This document shows, piece after piece, positions 53,061 to 61,649 of a DNA stretch of 61,649 bases. The notes below the pieces were generated by a model that did no database searches, was not told the DNA's origin, and saw only the letters and a list, made by a program, of their open reading frames with translations. The translations under genes were made by a program, and so were the position numbers. Origin of the DNA: Nocardia nova (GTDB lineage Bacteria; Actinomycetota; Actinomycetes; Mycobacteriales; Mycobacteriaceae); contig NZ_PSZE01000037.1 of assembly GCF_002933465.1 (NCBI RefSeq), forward strand, positions 1 through 61,649, given 5' to 3'. Numbering within the stretch: the first letter of the stretch is position 1; each line of letters begins with the position of its first letter.

Positions 53061-55549
53061 TCACAGCCGGCTGGGATCGGTTGCGGCTGTTCAACATCGG
53101 AGAGCTGTTCACCCACAAGGGCCGCACTGCCACGTCGATGGCGGTCATGGGGGTATCGGCGGGTCTGCTGGTGGCGGTGCTCAGCATCTCCGGTTCGGTG
53201 ACCGGTTCGGTGGATCGGCTGACCTCGGCGCTGGGCGGTAAGGCGCGACTCGAGATCTCCGGCATCACCGAGAGCGGATTCGGGCAGGACCTGGTGCCGC
53301 AAGTGCGCGCGGTCCCCGGAGTCGCGGCGGCGGTGCCGATGATCCGCACCGGCGTCGGCAACCCCGCCGACCGCATGCTGCTCATCGGAGCCGATGCGTC
53401 GGTATCGGCGCTCGGCAGCGATCTCGACGGGGCGATGAGCGGGCAGGCGGCGAAACTGCTGTCGGTGCCGGGTGGAATCCTCGTCGGCGCGGGACTGGGC
53501 CGGCACGAGGGCGAGACCTTTTCGCTGGGCAACCGGCAGGTGACCGTGGCCGGAGTACTCGACGACGCCACATCGCGCAAACTCAACAGCGGGCACATCG
53601 TCATCGCCACCCTGCCCGTCGCACAGCAACTCGCCGGCCGGGCGGGCATGGTCGACTCCGTTCAGATCGTGCCGAAGCCGGGTATCGATGTGGGGAAGTT
53701 GCGTTCGGCGCTCACCACCCTGGTGAACGGCCGTGCCGTGGTGGCCGATCCGAGCCTGCGCACCGCCCAGGCGAGCGGCGCGATTCAGCTCGTCCGCTTC
53801 TCCACCACGATGGCCTCGGCCGCGGCGCTGATCGTCTCGGGCTTCCTGATCTACAACGCGATGAGTATGGCTGTGGCCCAACGCCGCCCGACGCTGTCGC
53901 TGCTGCGCGCGATCGGTGGGCGGCGGCGTCCGATGGTGCGTGATCTCGTCGTGGAGGCGGCCGTCATCGGAGTGATCGGTGGCGCGATCGGTTCGGTGGT
54001 CGGGATCTTCGCCGGGCGCATGTCGATCGACACGATTCCCTCGGCCATGGTGGCGGCGGTGGACACCCGCACCGAATACATGGTGCCCGGCTATGCCATT
54101 CCGTTCGCGATCGCGGCCTGTGCACTGGCCAGCGTCGCCGCCGCGTCGATCGCCGCTCGGCAGGTCTACAAGGTGCAGCCCATCGAGGCGCTGGCGCCGG
54201 TGGGAGTGTCGAAGGCCGATTCGGTTGGGCCCTGGTTGCGCTGGGGTGCGCTGGTGGGCGGCCTGGCCATGGTGGGCGGTGCCATCGTCATCGCCCGCGC
54301 CGATCTGGGCCGGGCCTCGCTCGCCGCGATCTCGCTGTCCATCGCGGGCGCGGTCGGCCTATGTTTCGCCGCGATGGGCCCGATCGTGCGACTGGCGGCC
54401 GCGGTCGCCCGGATCTTCGGCGCGCCCGGCGCCCTGGGGGCCACCACCATCGAGCGGGCTCCGCGGCGCGTGTGGGCCACGGCGATGACGGTGATGATCG
54501 GCGTCACCGCGACCGTCGCGATGGGCGGTGCGTCGAGCAATCTGGTCGATTCGGCGACGGACTCGTTCTCCGATCTAGGCCGCCGCGACGCCTACGTCAG
54601 CCCCACTTCGCTGGCCGAATTCCCCACGGGACCAATCCTTCCGGCGGATGTGAAGGAAACCGTGCGGCGGGTTCCCGGCGTCGCCGACGTGGGGTCTGCG
54701 CAGATGGCCTTCGCCACCGTAGGCAGCGATCGGGTGATGCTGCAGGCCTATCAGCCCAATATTCGGTCGTCGGTCCTCGCGGATCTGGGACCCGATGTAT
54801 CGCAGCAGATGTCGACCGGCGAGGGTGTCGTGCTGTCGCGCGATGTGGCGCGCTCGCTGGGTGTCGGCGCGGGCGCGCAGCTCGAGCTGCCCACGCCGAC
54901 GGGCATCCATTCCGTGCGGGTCCTGCGGGTGATCCCGTACTTCTCGGCGCTGTCGGGCATCGTGCTGATGGATCTCGACGTCCTGCGGCAATGGTACGAC
55001 CGCCCGGGAGAGACGATCCTCGGCGTCAACTTCGCACCTGGTGTCGACAAAGACCAGGTGATCGACGCGATCCGCGCGGTGGTGCCGCCCGCCCTGCACG
55101 TGGACACCGGTGCTCAGGCGCTCGCGGCGGTATCTCGAGGGGTGCAGCAGGGTACGTCGCTGTCCGGTTCGATTTTGTGGATCGTCGTGCTGGTTTCGAC
55201 CGCGGCGCTGCTGAATACGCTGATGTTGTCGGTTTTGGAACGCCGCCGCGAACTCGGCATGCTGCGCGCCATGGGCACCAGCCGCCGATTCCTGTTGCGC
55301 ACGGTGCTGACCGAGGCCGCCGGCATCGGATTGGCCGGTGCCGCACTGGGATTGGTGACCGGCGCGGCCGTGCAGTATCTGGCCACCGTGGCGATGGGGC
55401 ACGCGATGACCCTCGATGTGGTGTACCGCCCGAGTCCGATGTTGCTGGTCTACGCCGCCGCCGCGCTGGTCCTGGCCCTGCTCGGCTCGGTTCCGCCGTC
55501 GCTGCGCGCGGCCCGCATGCCGATCGTCGAGGCCATCGCCGTCGACTGA
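53057..55549 (+). CDS. FtsX/MacB-like ABC transporter permease
   Basis: The product has 830 residues. N-terminal helix 1 is followed by a large outer domain and three helices, and the module is then repeated (two FtsX domains, each ending in paired helices with ALIVSGFLIYNAMS or ALLNTLMLSVLERRRELGML). The second copy of the FtsX core reads RAMGTSRRFLLRTVLTEA. Such permeases export lipids, peptides or antibiotics, or act on wall enzymes. Coupled to the ATPase gene. Confidence 0.92.
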   Translation: MITAGWDRLRLFNIGELFTHKGRTATSMAVMGVSAGLLVAVLSISGSVTGSVDRLTSALGGKARLEISGITESGFGQDLVPQVRAVPGVAAAVPMIRTGVGNPADRMLLIGADASVSALGSDLDGAMSGQAAKLLSVPGGILVGAGLGRHEGETFSLGNRQVTVAGVLDDATSRKLNSGHIVIATLPVAQQLAGRAGMVDSVQIVPKPGIDVGKLRSALTTLVNGRAVVADPSLRTAQASGAIQLVRFSTTMASAAALIVSGFLIYNAMSMAVAQRRPTLSLLRAIGGRRRPMVRDLVVEAAVIGVIGGAIGSVVGIFAGRMSIDTIPSAMVAAVDTRTEYMVPGYAIPFAIAACALASVAAASIAARQVYKVQPIEALAPVGVSKADSVGPWLRWGALVGGLAMVGGAIVIARADLGRASLAAISLSIAGAVGLCFAAMGPIVRLAAAVARIFGAPGALGATTIERAPRRVWATAMTVMIGVTATVAMGGASSNLVDSATDSFSDLGRRDAYVSPTSLAEFPTGPILPADVKETVRRVPGVADVGSAQMAFATVGSDRVMLQAYQPNIRSSVLADLGPDVSQQMSTGEGVVLSRDVARSLGVGAGAQLELPTPTGIHSVRVLRVIPYFSALSGIVLMDLDVLRQWYDRPGETILGVNFAPGVDKDQVIDAIRAVVPPALHVDTGAQALAAVSRGVQQGTSLSGSILWIVVLVSTAALLNTLMLSVLERRRELGMLRAMGTSRRFLLRTVLTEAAGIGLAGAALGLVTGAAVQYLATVAMGHAMTLDVVYRPSPMLLVYAAAALVLALLGSVPPSLRAARMPIVEAIAVD

Positions 55550-55652
55550 TCGTGTCAGGAGGGGGAGTCCCACGCGGCCGGGCACGTGGGACTGCTCCCG
55601 TTCCGGCCGGAAGACGGTGGGTGCGGCGGCCCGTTGCCAGTAGGTTGGCGAG

Positions 55653-56270
55653 ATGGACGAATCGGACGCCGTCGGCCCGCCCGCGTCCTCGCCGGGGCGG
55701 GGTGCGAAGCCACCCGGTTCGATCACCACCGTCGTCGCCGTGCTCGCCGTCGCCGTGCTGGTCTGCCTGCACTACGGCTGGTGGCCGTCCCGATTCGGCA
55801 GTATGCGATGGGCCGATCCCTTGCTCGCCGGCGCAGCGGCTCTCGTCCTCCTCGGCATTGCGGGTTTGCTGTGGGCGATCCGCACGCTGTATCTCCTCGG
55901 CCGGGACCGCCGATGGTCGTGGTGGGTGCTGCCGGTGCCACTGACCGTGCTGGCGGCCGGCCTGATGGTGATTCTCGCGCCGCGTACGACGTTCGACGAG
56001 ACACGACCGGAATTCGAACGCGTTGCCCGGGAACTGCTTGCCGGGCCCGACACCGTCCGGAGCGATGTCGAGGTGGGACGCTTCGACATCGCCTATGCGC
56101 GCGTGGGTCCGGCCGGCGAGGTCTACTTCGTCGAGGCAGGTGGACTCGGGCTGGATGCGAGCAGCGGGTGGGTGTACTCACCGAAGGGCAGTCCGGCCGG
56201 ATTCGACGATTTCTCGGCGACACACCTCGGCGGGCCGTGGTACGGGTTCACCGCGGTGTGGCGGACGTGA
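55653..56270 (+). CDS. Hypothetical membrane protein with two helices
   Basis: The product has 205 residues. Two or three hydrophobic segments (TTVVAVLAVAVLVCLHYGWW; LLAGAAALVLLGIAGLLWAI; PLTVLAAGLMVILAP) are followed by an extracytoplasmic domain with YARVGPAGEVYFVEAGGLG and FSATHLGGPWYGFTAVW. It lies just before gatB. Function unknown. Confidence 0.72.
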   Translation: MDESDAVGPPASSPGRGAKPPGSITTVVAVLAVAVLVCLHYGWWPSRFGSMRWADPLLAGAAALVLLGIAGLLWAIRTLYLLGRDRRWSWWVLPVPLTVLAAGLMVILAPRTTFDETRPEFERVARELLAGPDTVRSDVEVGRFDIAYARVGPAGEVYFVEAGGLGLDASSGWVYSPKGSPAGFDDFSATHLGGPWYGFTAVWRT

Positions 56271-56311
56271 CTCGGGTCGGCGCGGCGTCGCCGGCACCCT
56301 TACATAAACTG

Positions 56312-57829
56312 ATGGACATGACTGCACCCACGGTGGACTTGATGGACTATGCCGACGTCATCGACCGGTACGAGCCGGTCCTGGGCATGGAGGTGCACGT
56401 CGAACTGGGCACCGAAACCAAGATGTTCTGCGGGTGCCCGACGGCCTTCGGCGCCGAGCCGAACACCCAGGTCTGCCCGGTCTGTCTCGGCCTGCCGGGT
56501 TCGCTGCCGGTGGTCAACCAGCAGGCCGTCGAGTCGGCGATCCGCATCGGCCTGGCGCTGAACTGCTCGATCACCCCGTGGGGCCGGTTCGCGCGCAAGA
56601 ACTACTTCTACCCGGATCAGCCGAAGAACTACCAGATCAGCCAGTACGACGAGCCGATCGCCACCGACGGCTACCTCGATGTGGTGCTCGACGACGGCTC
56701 CACCTTCCGGGTCGACATCGAACGTGCCCACATGGAGGAGGACACAGGTAAGTCCCTGCACGTGGGCGGCGCCACCGGCCGCATCCACGGCGCGAGCCAT
56801 TCGCTGCTGGACTACAACCGGGCCGGCGTGCCGCTGATCGAGATCGTCACCAAGCCGATCACCGGCGCTGGTGAACGCGCCCCCGAGGTGGCCCGCGCCT
56901 ACGTCACCGCACTGCGCGATCTGCTGAAGGCGCTCGACGTCTCCGACGTGAAGATGGAGCAGGGTTCGCTGCGCTGCGACGCCAACGTGTCGCTGATGGC
57001 CAAGGGCGCCAAGGAGTTCGGCACTCGCACCGAGACCAAGAACGTGAACTCGCTGCGCAGCGTCGAGGTCGCGGTGCGCTACGAGATGCGCCGCCAGGGC
57101 GCGGTGCTCAGCTCCGGCGGCACCGTGATCCAGGAGACCCGTCACTTCCACGAGGGCGACGGTTCCACCTCCCCGGGCCGCGTCAAGGAAACCGCCGAGG
57201 ACTACCGCTACTTCCCGGAGCCGGACCTCGAGCCGATCGCGCCCGACGCCGACTGGGTCGAGAAGCTGCGCGGCACCATCCCCGAATACCCGTGGCTGCG
57301 CCGCGCCCGCATCCAGGCCGAATGGGGTCTGTCCGACGAGGTGTTCCGCGATCTGATCAACGCCGGCGCGCTGGATCTGATCATCGCCACCGTCGATGCC
57401 GGCACCACGGTCGACGCCGCTCGCGCCTGGTGGGTCAACTACCTCACCGAGCAGGCCAAGGAGCGCGAGGTGGCGCTCGAGGATCTGCCGATCACGCCGA
57501 AGCAGGTCGCCGAGGTGGTCGCGCTGGTCGATGCGAAGACCATCAACTCCAGGGTGGCCCGCCAGGTCGTCGATTTCGTGCTGGCCGGTGAGGGCGATCC
57601 GGGACAGATCGTCGAAGCCAAGGGGCTGGGCATGGTGTCCGACGACTCGGCCCTGCAGACCGAGGTCGACAAGGCCCTGGCCGCCAACCCGGACATCGCC
57701 GACAAGATCCGCTCCGGCAAGGTTCAGGCCGCCGGCAAGATCGTCGGCGACGTCATGAAGGCCACCCGGGGCCAGGCCGACGCCGCCCGCGTCCGTGAAC
57801 TGGTGCTCGCCGCCTGCGGCGCCGCCTGA
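56312..57829 (+). CDS. gatB: Aspartyl/glutamyl-tRNA amidotransferase subunit B
   Basis: The product has 505 residues from the ATG at 56312; an ATG at 56318 is an alternative. GMEVHVELGTETKMFCGCPT with VCPVCLGLPG carries the zinc-binding cysteines. NYFYPDQPKNYQISQYDEPI is the ATP/Glu-tRNA site, and a YqeY-like C-terminal domain is present. It phosphorylates and amidates Glu-tRNA(Gln) with ammonia from GatA. A strong hairpin ends the gene. Confidence 0.96.
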   Translation: MDMTAPTVDLMDYADVIDRYEPVLGMEVHVELGTETKMFCGCPTAFGAEPNTQVCPVCLGLPGSLPVVNQQAVESAIRIGLALNCSITPWGRFARKNYFYPDQPKNYQISQYDEPIATDGYLDVVLDDGSTFRVDIERAHMEEDTGKSLHVGGATGRIHGASHSLLDYNRAGVPLIEIVTKPITGAGERAPEVARAYVTALRDLLKALDVSDVKMEQGSLRCDANVSLMAKGAKEFGTRTETKNVNSLRSVEVAVRYEMRRQGAVLSSGGTVIQETRHFHEGDGSTSPGRVKETAEDYRYFPEPDLEPIAPDADWVEKLRGTIPEYPWLRRARIQAEWGLSDEVFRDLINAGALDLIIATVDAGTTVDAARAWWVNYLTEQAKEREVALEDLPITPKQVAEVVALVDAKTINSRVARQVVDFVLAGEGDPGQIVEAKGLGMVSDDSALQTEVDKALAANPDIADKIRSGKVQAAGKIVGDVMKATRGQADAARVRELVLAACGAA

Positions 57830-57840
57830 GTGACGGTGCC

Positions 57841-57870
57841 GAATGCCCGGTCCGGTGGGACCGGGCATTC
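57841..57870 (+). terminator. Bidirectional hairpin after gatB
   Basis: A perfect 13-bp stem (GAATGCCCGGTCC with its complement) around a GGTG loop lies between the convergent gatB and LppZ-like genes. The right arm ends at the lipoprotein stop codon. Confidence 0.85.
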
Positions 57871-59000
57871 TAGTCCGGTCCGCCGCCCGCGCCGCCCTTC
57901 GGCGGCGGGATGCGCACGATGCGGTCGTCCATCGGGCCCGCGGCGGTGGGTTTGTTGACCGTACCCACCCAGACGTTGCCGTCGGCGCCCAGCGCGGCGC
58001 CACCGAGTGAGCCGTATTTGTCCTGCGCCACCATCGTCGGGGCGGTGGTCACCGCGTGGGTGGTCGGGTCGGCGTCGGCGAAGGCCAGCGCCTTGGCGCC
58101 GGACATCGAGATCGCGACGCCGTCCACGGCGGCCGCGCAGCCGCCCGCACCCGGCTTGTCCGGCCACGTCCAGGCCGTGGCGACGGCGCCGTCGGGTCCG
58201 AGGCGCTGCAGCCGGTCCTCGGTGGCGGTGCGGTCGGTGAACCAGATGGTGTCCTTGTGATCGGGGCACACCCCGCCTGCGGCGCCGATGCCGGAGGCCA
58301 CCACCTTCGGATTCGCGGTGCCCGGCGCCGGATCGTCGATCTCGAGCAGCTTGCCCGCCAGGGAGCCGGGGTCGTTCGCCGCGCCCGGATTGCCGGCGTC
58401 ACCGGTCAGCACCGCTAGTTTGGTCGGTGAGACGAAGGCGAGTGAGCCGTGATTTCCGTTGGCGCCCTTGGGAATTCCGGTGAGAATCGGTTTCGGGTCG
58501 CCGCCCGCGCCGATACGTACGACGCGATTGTCCGAGGCGGTGGTGATGTACGCGTAAACCAGGCCGTCCTCGCCGTAGCTCGGCGAGAGCGCGACATCGC
58601 TGAGCCCGCCGTCGCCGGCCGCGTCGACATCGATCCGGGTGACCTCGAGCGGCTGCGGTGGCGCCTGGCTCGGATCGACGGCGGTGACCTTCAGAATGCG
58701 GCCGGTGGTGCGTTCGGTGACCAGCGCCTGCTGCCCGTCCGGCAGGACTGTCAACCCGCCGGTGGTGTCCAGGCACGACACCACGACCGCGGGGTCGGGA
58801 TCGATACACGGTCCGGTGGGGCGCTGCCCGGTCGGCGGCGGCGTTTTCGGTTCGCTGGTCGGGCCCTGTCCCTCGGGTTCGATGGTGGGCGCGGGAGTGA
58901 ACGGTTTGGACGCGGAATCGTCGAAGCGAGCACAGCCGACCACCAGGCCGGCGGTGACGGCGAGGATCGACGCGACACGGCCGACGACAACCACACTCAT
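57870..59000 (-). CDS. lppZ: PQQ-dependent sugar dehydrogenase-like lipoprotein (LppZ-like)
   Basis: The product has 376 residues. The lipobox LVVGC is followed by a Pro-rich linker and a six-bladed propeller with GGLTVLPDGQQALVTERTTG, LAFVSPTKLAVLTGDAGNPG and WFTDRTATEDRLQRLGPDG. These are features of soluble glucose/sorbosone dehydrogenase-like proteins. In Mycobacterium LppZ stands near gatB, which supports the name. Whether it binds PQQ is unknown. Confidence 0.78.
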   Translation of the reverse strand: MSVVVVGRVASILAVTAGLVVGCARFDDSASKPFTPAPTIEPEGQGPTSEPKTPPPTGQRPTGPCIDPDPAVVVSCLDTTGGLTVLPDGQQALVTERTTGRILKVTAVDPSQAPPQPLEVTRIDVDAAGDGGLSDVALSPSYGEDGLVYAYITTASDNRVVRIGAGGDPKPILTGIPKGANGNHGSLAFVSPTKLAVLTGDAGNPGAANDPGSLAGKLLEIDDPAPGTANPKVVASGIGAAGGVCPDHKDTIWFTDRTATEDRLQRLGPDGAVATAWTWPDKPGAGGCAAAVDGVAISMSGAKALAFADADPTTHAVTTAPTMVAQDKYGSLGGAALGADGNVWVGTVNKPTAAGPMDDRIVRIPPPKGGAGGGPD

Positions 59001-59178
59001 TGCCCAAACGTTACGGAAATACCGCCGCGCGCGCTCGCAGGGGTCCGGACCAGATCGGGCGGGCTGTCCCTACGGCTACGGTTCGCGCTGGCGAGGCGCG
59101 CCGCGGGACCGGCCGGGCGCGGCTGACACGCCGGGAACAGACCACACGCCCACGCGTTTGGCGTCATACTCTGTGCCC

Positions 59179-60165
59179 GTGACGGACAAGCCGAATCAAA
59201 CACCGGAATCGAATCAGCCGTCGGGGCGGCCGTCGGGCTCCGGACCGACGGCGGGCAGCCCCTACGACAATCCGACCGGCGAATTCCCCTCGGTGAAACC
59301 CGCGGTGGGCAAGGATGTTCCGCGGACCGAGGACGATCTCGGCCTGGATCCGGACGTACCGTCCGCGGGTGCCGAGCACACCGGCGCCACGAAGAGGACG
59401 CAGCCCACCGGCGCCGCAGCCGCCGGTGCTACCGCCGCGAGCGCAGCGCACCCCGGCGCCGAGCCCACCGGTACTGAACACACCGGTTCCGAGCACCCAG
59501 GGACTGAGCACCCCGGCGCCGAGCACCCCGGCGCTGTGCCGCCCGGCGCCGAGCCCGCCGCCGCGGAAGCGCCCACCTACGCCTTCGCCACGATCCCGCC
59601 CGCGCGCGCCAACGGCGAAACCGAGCGGCTCCATCGCCCGCGCGAATATCGCCGCGGCACATTGGATCTGGGGCTGCTGGGCCTGCGCCTGACCGTCGGC
59701 CTCACCTTCCTGTATCACGGCCTGCAGAAGTTGGCCGGATGGTTCCACGGCCCCGGTCTGGATGGTACCCGGCACATGCTCGAACAGGGCGGCTGGAAAC
59801 ACATCGAACTGTCCACCGCGATGCTCACCGTGTCCGAGGTCGGCGGCGGCGCGCTGATCATTCTCGGCCTGGCCACCCCGCTCGCGGCGGGTGCGGTCCT
59901 GGCCTCGATCTCGACCGCGTGGCTGTGGAAACAGGGCATGGCTCCCGACTTCCAGTACCGCCCGGTCGAATTGGAGTCGATCCTCGTCGGCGCGGCGGCC
60001 TCGCTGATCCTCACCGGCCCCGGCCGCCTGTCGTTCGACCGCAACCGCGGCTGGGCCGTCCGCCCGTCCTGGGGTTCGTTCGTGTGCCTGATCCTGGCGC
60101 TCGCGGCCGCGGCCGGTGGCTGGATTTTCCTGCACGGCGGCAACCCGTTCGTGGGAATCTTCTGA
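59179..60165 (+). CDS. DoxX-family membrane protein with repeat-rich N-terminal tail
   Basis: The product has 328 residues from a GTG at 59179. Residues 1-160 are disordered and hold repeated EHPGA/EHTGS units. The C-terminal half is a four-helix DoxX domain (LGLLGLRLTVGLTFLYHGLQ, then STAMLTVSEVGGGALIILGL). DoxX proteins work with thiol and redox partners in mycobacteria (the Rv3005c position beside lppZ). The long tail is probably cytoplasmic. Confidence 0.85.
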   Translation: MTDKPNQTPESNQPSGRPSGSGPTAGSPYDNPTGEFPSVKPAVGKDVPRTEDDLGLDPDVPSAGAEHTGATKRTQPTGAAAAGATAASAAHPGAEPTGTEHTGSEHPGTEHPGAEHPGAVPPGAEPAAAEAPTYAFATIPPARANGETERLHRPREYRRGTLDLGLLGLRLTVGLTFLYHGLQKLAGWFHGPGLDGTRHMLEQGGWKHIELSTAMLTVSEVGGGALIILGLATPLAAGAVLASISTAWLWKQGMAPDFQYRPVELESILVGAAASLILTGPGRLSFDRNRGWAVRPSWGSFVCLILALAAAAGGWIFLHGGNPFVGIF

Positions 60166-60167
60166 CC

Positions 60168-60437
60168 GTGCCTGATGCCGCGATCCCGAATGCCGCGATC
60201 CCGAATGCCGCGATCCCGAATGCTACGGAGCCGCTGAGCTACCGAGCGATCGAACGCCTGGTCGCCGACTACGCCCTACTGGTCGACCAGGGTGATTTCG
60301 GCGGCGTCGCGCTGCAGCCCATCGTCAGCGGCCGCTACGCCGACCGCTTCCACCGCACCGATGGACAGTGGGCCTTCGCCGAACGCGCGGGGACCATGGA
60401 CCTCATCGGCGACGTCAGCCACCACCTGCGCAGATAG
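60168..60437 (+). pseudogene. SnoaL-like remnant with repeat-derived start
   Basis: The frame opens two bases after the doxX stop with a GTG. The first 17 residues (PDAAIPNAAIP and so on) come from the 15-bp repeat at 60177. Then SYRAIERLVADYALLVDQGD matches the first helix of SnoaL-like proteins, and a C-terminal RFHRTDGQWAFAERAGTMDL resembles their last strand region. The middle, about 60 residues of the fold, is missing. Likely an internally deleted relic. Confidence 0.5.
60177..60221 (+). repeat. Three 15-bp tandem repeats
   Basis: GCCGCGATCCCGAAT is present three times without change and in frame, giving Ala-Ala-Ile-Pro-Asn copies. Confidence 0.95.
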
Positions 60438-61120
60438 TGGAAATGGCGTCCGGTCGCAGGGCCGGACAGGGCATCCGGTCGCAGTCGGTGCAAGGGCGAA
60501 ACAGCTACCCACACCCCCGCATCGAAGAGGAAGGCCGCCCCGCCACAGCGGGACGGCCTTTCGCCTACGTCTCGATGTTTCGCTCAGGGCATCAACTGAT
60601 TTCGAACACACATCGGTAACTCCATGTACTCGCATACGGATAGCCTGCGGTTGGTATCGCTGTCAAGCGTTGGCGGTATCGAGTGTCGTTGGCCAATTTG
60701 GCATGTGAGCTGCTCTGACGACGAAACGACACTCGGCGCGCCATGTGATATTCATCATTGACGTTGGCGCGTGTGGGCGGCGTTGGCTGACGTCAGCCAT
60801 TAAATGACCGAATAGATGACAATCAGGGACGGCTGGCCAGCAACTGCCCGCGCGGCATTGCTGACCGACCGCTATGGCGGTCGTGAAGCTCCACGGACCC
60901 GAATGCGCAGTTTCGGGCCCAAAGGTGCTGGGCGGCGAGGGCGTTGCCATAGCCCGGCCCCGGGCCCCTACCGGACCATTGCCGGCATGTTGTCCAGCGT
61001 TGGGCTGAGGGCGCTGCCGATCTCATCCCGACACGGCCATGCTGTGTGTGGCTCCCGCAGGCACAGCGTCAAGCTCTGTGGAGTACAGCGGTTCGATCTC
61101 GTATTTTCGGGCTACCTTGT
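60438..61120. other. Gene-free stretch near the right end
   Basis: Apart from the hairpin at 60531-60561 no coding or RNA feature could be supported on either strand. Base composition is somewhat lower in GC in the first part, which suits an accessory segment. Confidence 0.5.
60531..60561 (+). terminator. Hairpin with short T end downstream of the doxX region
   Basis: AAGGCCGCCCCGC pairs with GCGGGACGGCCTT across a short loop, with a T-run of three after the stem. It is a plausible terminator for the doxX transcript. Confidence 0.7.
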
Positions 61121-61516
61121 TTAGCCGATCGAAGTGGTTCGGATCATGCCGGTGGCCATCCCCTCCGGGACGCGGATGGGGTCGCGGCCAAAGTAGACAC
61201 GTACGGTGTTGGTGAATTTCAGCTGCTCGCGGCGGCAGTTCTCCAGGTCCTGCTGCGGGTCGCTGTCGGAGCGGTCGGGATGCGCCAGGTGCACAAGCGC
61301 GGCGTAGAGGCGTTCGGCGGCTTGGTCTATTTCCGTCGGGGCAATGATTCGCAGACCTGCGGTGGCGAGCATGAGCGGGCGCATCATGTCCACACTGTCG
61401 CTGAGGGTGAGTGGGAGGCTGGTCTCGGGCGGCAGGAATGGCGTCAGCATTCGCTTGACCAAGGCCGGAGCCATCTGTGGCTGTATCTGGCTCATCACGG
61501 TCTCGAAATCGTCCAT
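61121..61516 (-). CDS. Hypothetical protein
   Basis: The product has 131 residues with a natural helical composition: ETVMSQIQPQMAPALVKRML, AGLRIIAPTEIDQAAERLYA and a C-terminal FTNTVRVYFGRDPIRVPEGM. No family is recognised. It is probably real because the frame, composition and start agree. The neighbouring partial gene runs in the same direction. Confidence 0.6.
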   Translation of the reverse strand: MDDFETVMSQIQPQMAPALVKRMLTPFLPPETSLPLTLSDSVDMMRPLMLATAGLRIIAPTEIDQAAERLYAALVHLAHPDRSDSDPQQDLENCRREQLKFTNTVRVYFGRDPIRVPEGMATGMIRTTSIG

Positions 61517-61583
61517 GGAAGCTGGCCGGTCCCCGATAACGGGACCACCCGGGTTTTGAGTCCGGGTTGTTTTCGATCCAGTT

Positions 61584-61649
61584 TCAGTTGATGGTGCAGG
61601 CCACGGGGTGGTGGGTGTGGCCGCAGCGGACAGCGTACTCGGTCGGCGT
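61584..61649 (-). CDS. C-terminal end of an unidentified protein (partial)
   Basis: An open frame enters from the right edge on the minus strand and ends after 21 residues (YAVRCGHTHHPVACTIN). The two cysteines and three histidines hint at a metal site, but the piece is too short to name. Confidence 0.4.
   Translation of the reverse strand, partial: TPTEYAVRCGHTHHPVACTIN

Noticed and set aside
60438..61120. tRNA or att site near the right end
   Set aside because: No T-loop sequence, acceptor stem or CCA end could be found.

Overview
The window comes from a high-GC actinomycete with a mycolic-acid type envelope, most likely Nocardia or a close relative. Three things point there. One is a housekeeping backbone in the order cysteine desulfurase, mnmA, MetE-like protein, ligA, ACT-domain protein, gatC, gatA, pfkA, gatB, LppZ-like lipoprotein and DoxX, which is the mycobacterial and nocardial order with modules inserted. 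The others are an MspA-family porin and mycofactocin genes (mftF, mftE). No rRNA, tRNA or CRISPR array was recognised.

Left part (1-8.9 kb): an eroding accessory region. It holds a truncated YczE-type membrane protein, the C-terminal piece of a tyrosine recombinase, a possible IS30-like fragment and a protease remnant. A sugar-modification cluster follows in advanced decay. Its epimerase gene is split by a local inversion. Its carbamoyltransferase is cut down to 94 codons and carries a 25-bp tandem duplication. One GT4 glycosyltransferase is still intact. The SDR gene has lost its start codon and its catalytic lysine, and two further glycosyltransferases are truncated or shredded. A DUF2795 gene closes the cluster.

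9-19 kb: an MspA-family porin with a long Thr/Pro insert; a molybdate operon (HTH-TOBE regulator, modA, modB, modC); an acetyltransferase and an NAD(P)-binding epimerase; DUF2255; an overlapping mftF-mftE pair without mftABCD; a molbindin gene; and an LLM-oxidoreductase pseudogene.

19-36 kb: tRNA thiolation (cysteine desulfurase plus mnmA), the MetE-like protein, ligA, gatC and gatA. At 23.0-28.8 kb an inserted module stands out. Two paralogous ECF-like sigma factors, a membrane-anchored Rieske protein, a cupredoxin lipoprotein, a Tat-type metallophosphoesterase, a small membrane protein and an AAA ATPase all lie on the minus strand with mostly overlapping genes. A secreted four-cysteine protein is divergent. 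Four start regions in this module share a bipartite motif, GTAACC-N7/8-TATCTR, always in the orientation of the gene. I read this as a candidate redox/metal-responsive sigma regulon and the most interesting system in the window.

36-61.6 kb: a phospholipase A2-like/Abhydrolase_9 fusion; a histidine kinase-uppP-response regulator operon; two Ser/Thr kinases; pfkA; two beta-lactamase-fold lipoproteins; a second two-component system facing a MacB/FtsX-type ABC exporter; gatB; the LppZ-like lipoprotein; DoxX; and a SnoaL-like remnant. The right end again looks accessory. Short, mostly perfect tandem duplications (13-25 bp) occur throughout the window, several on stop codons.
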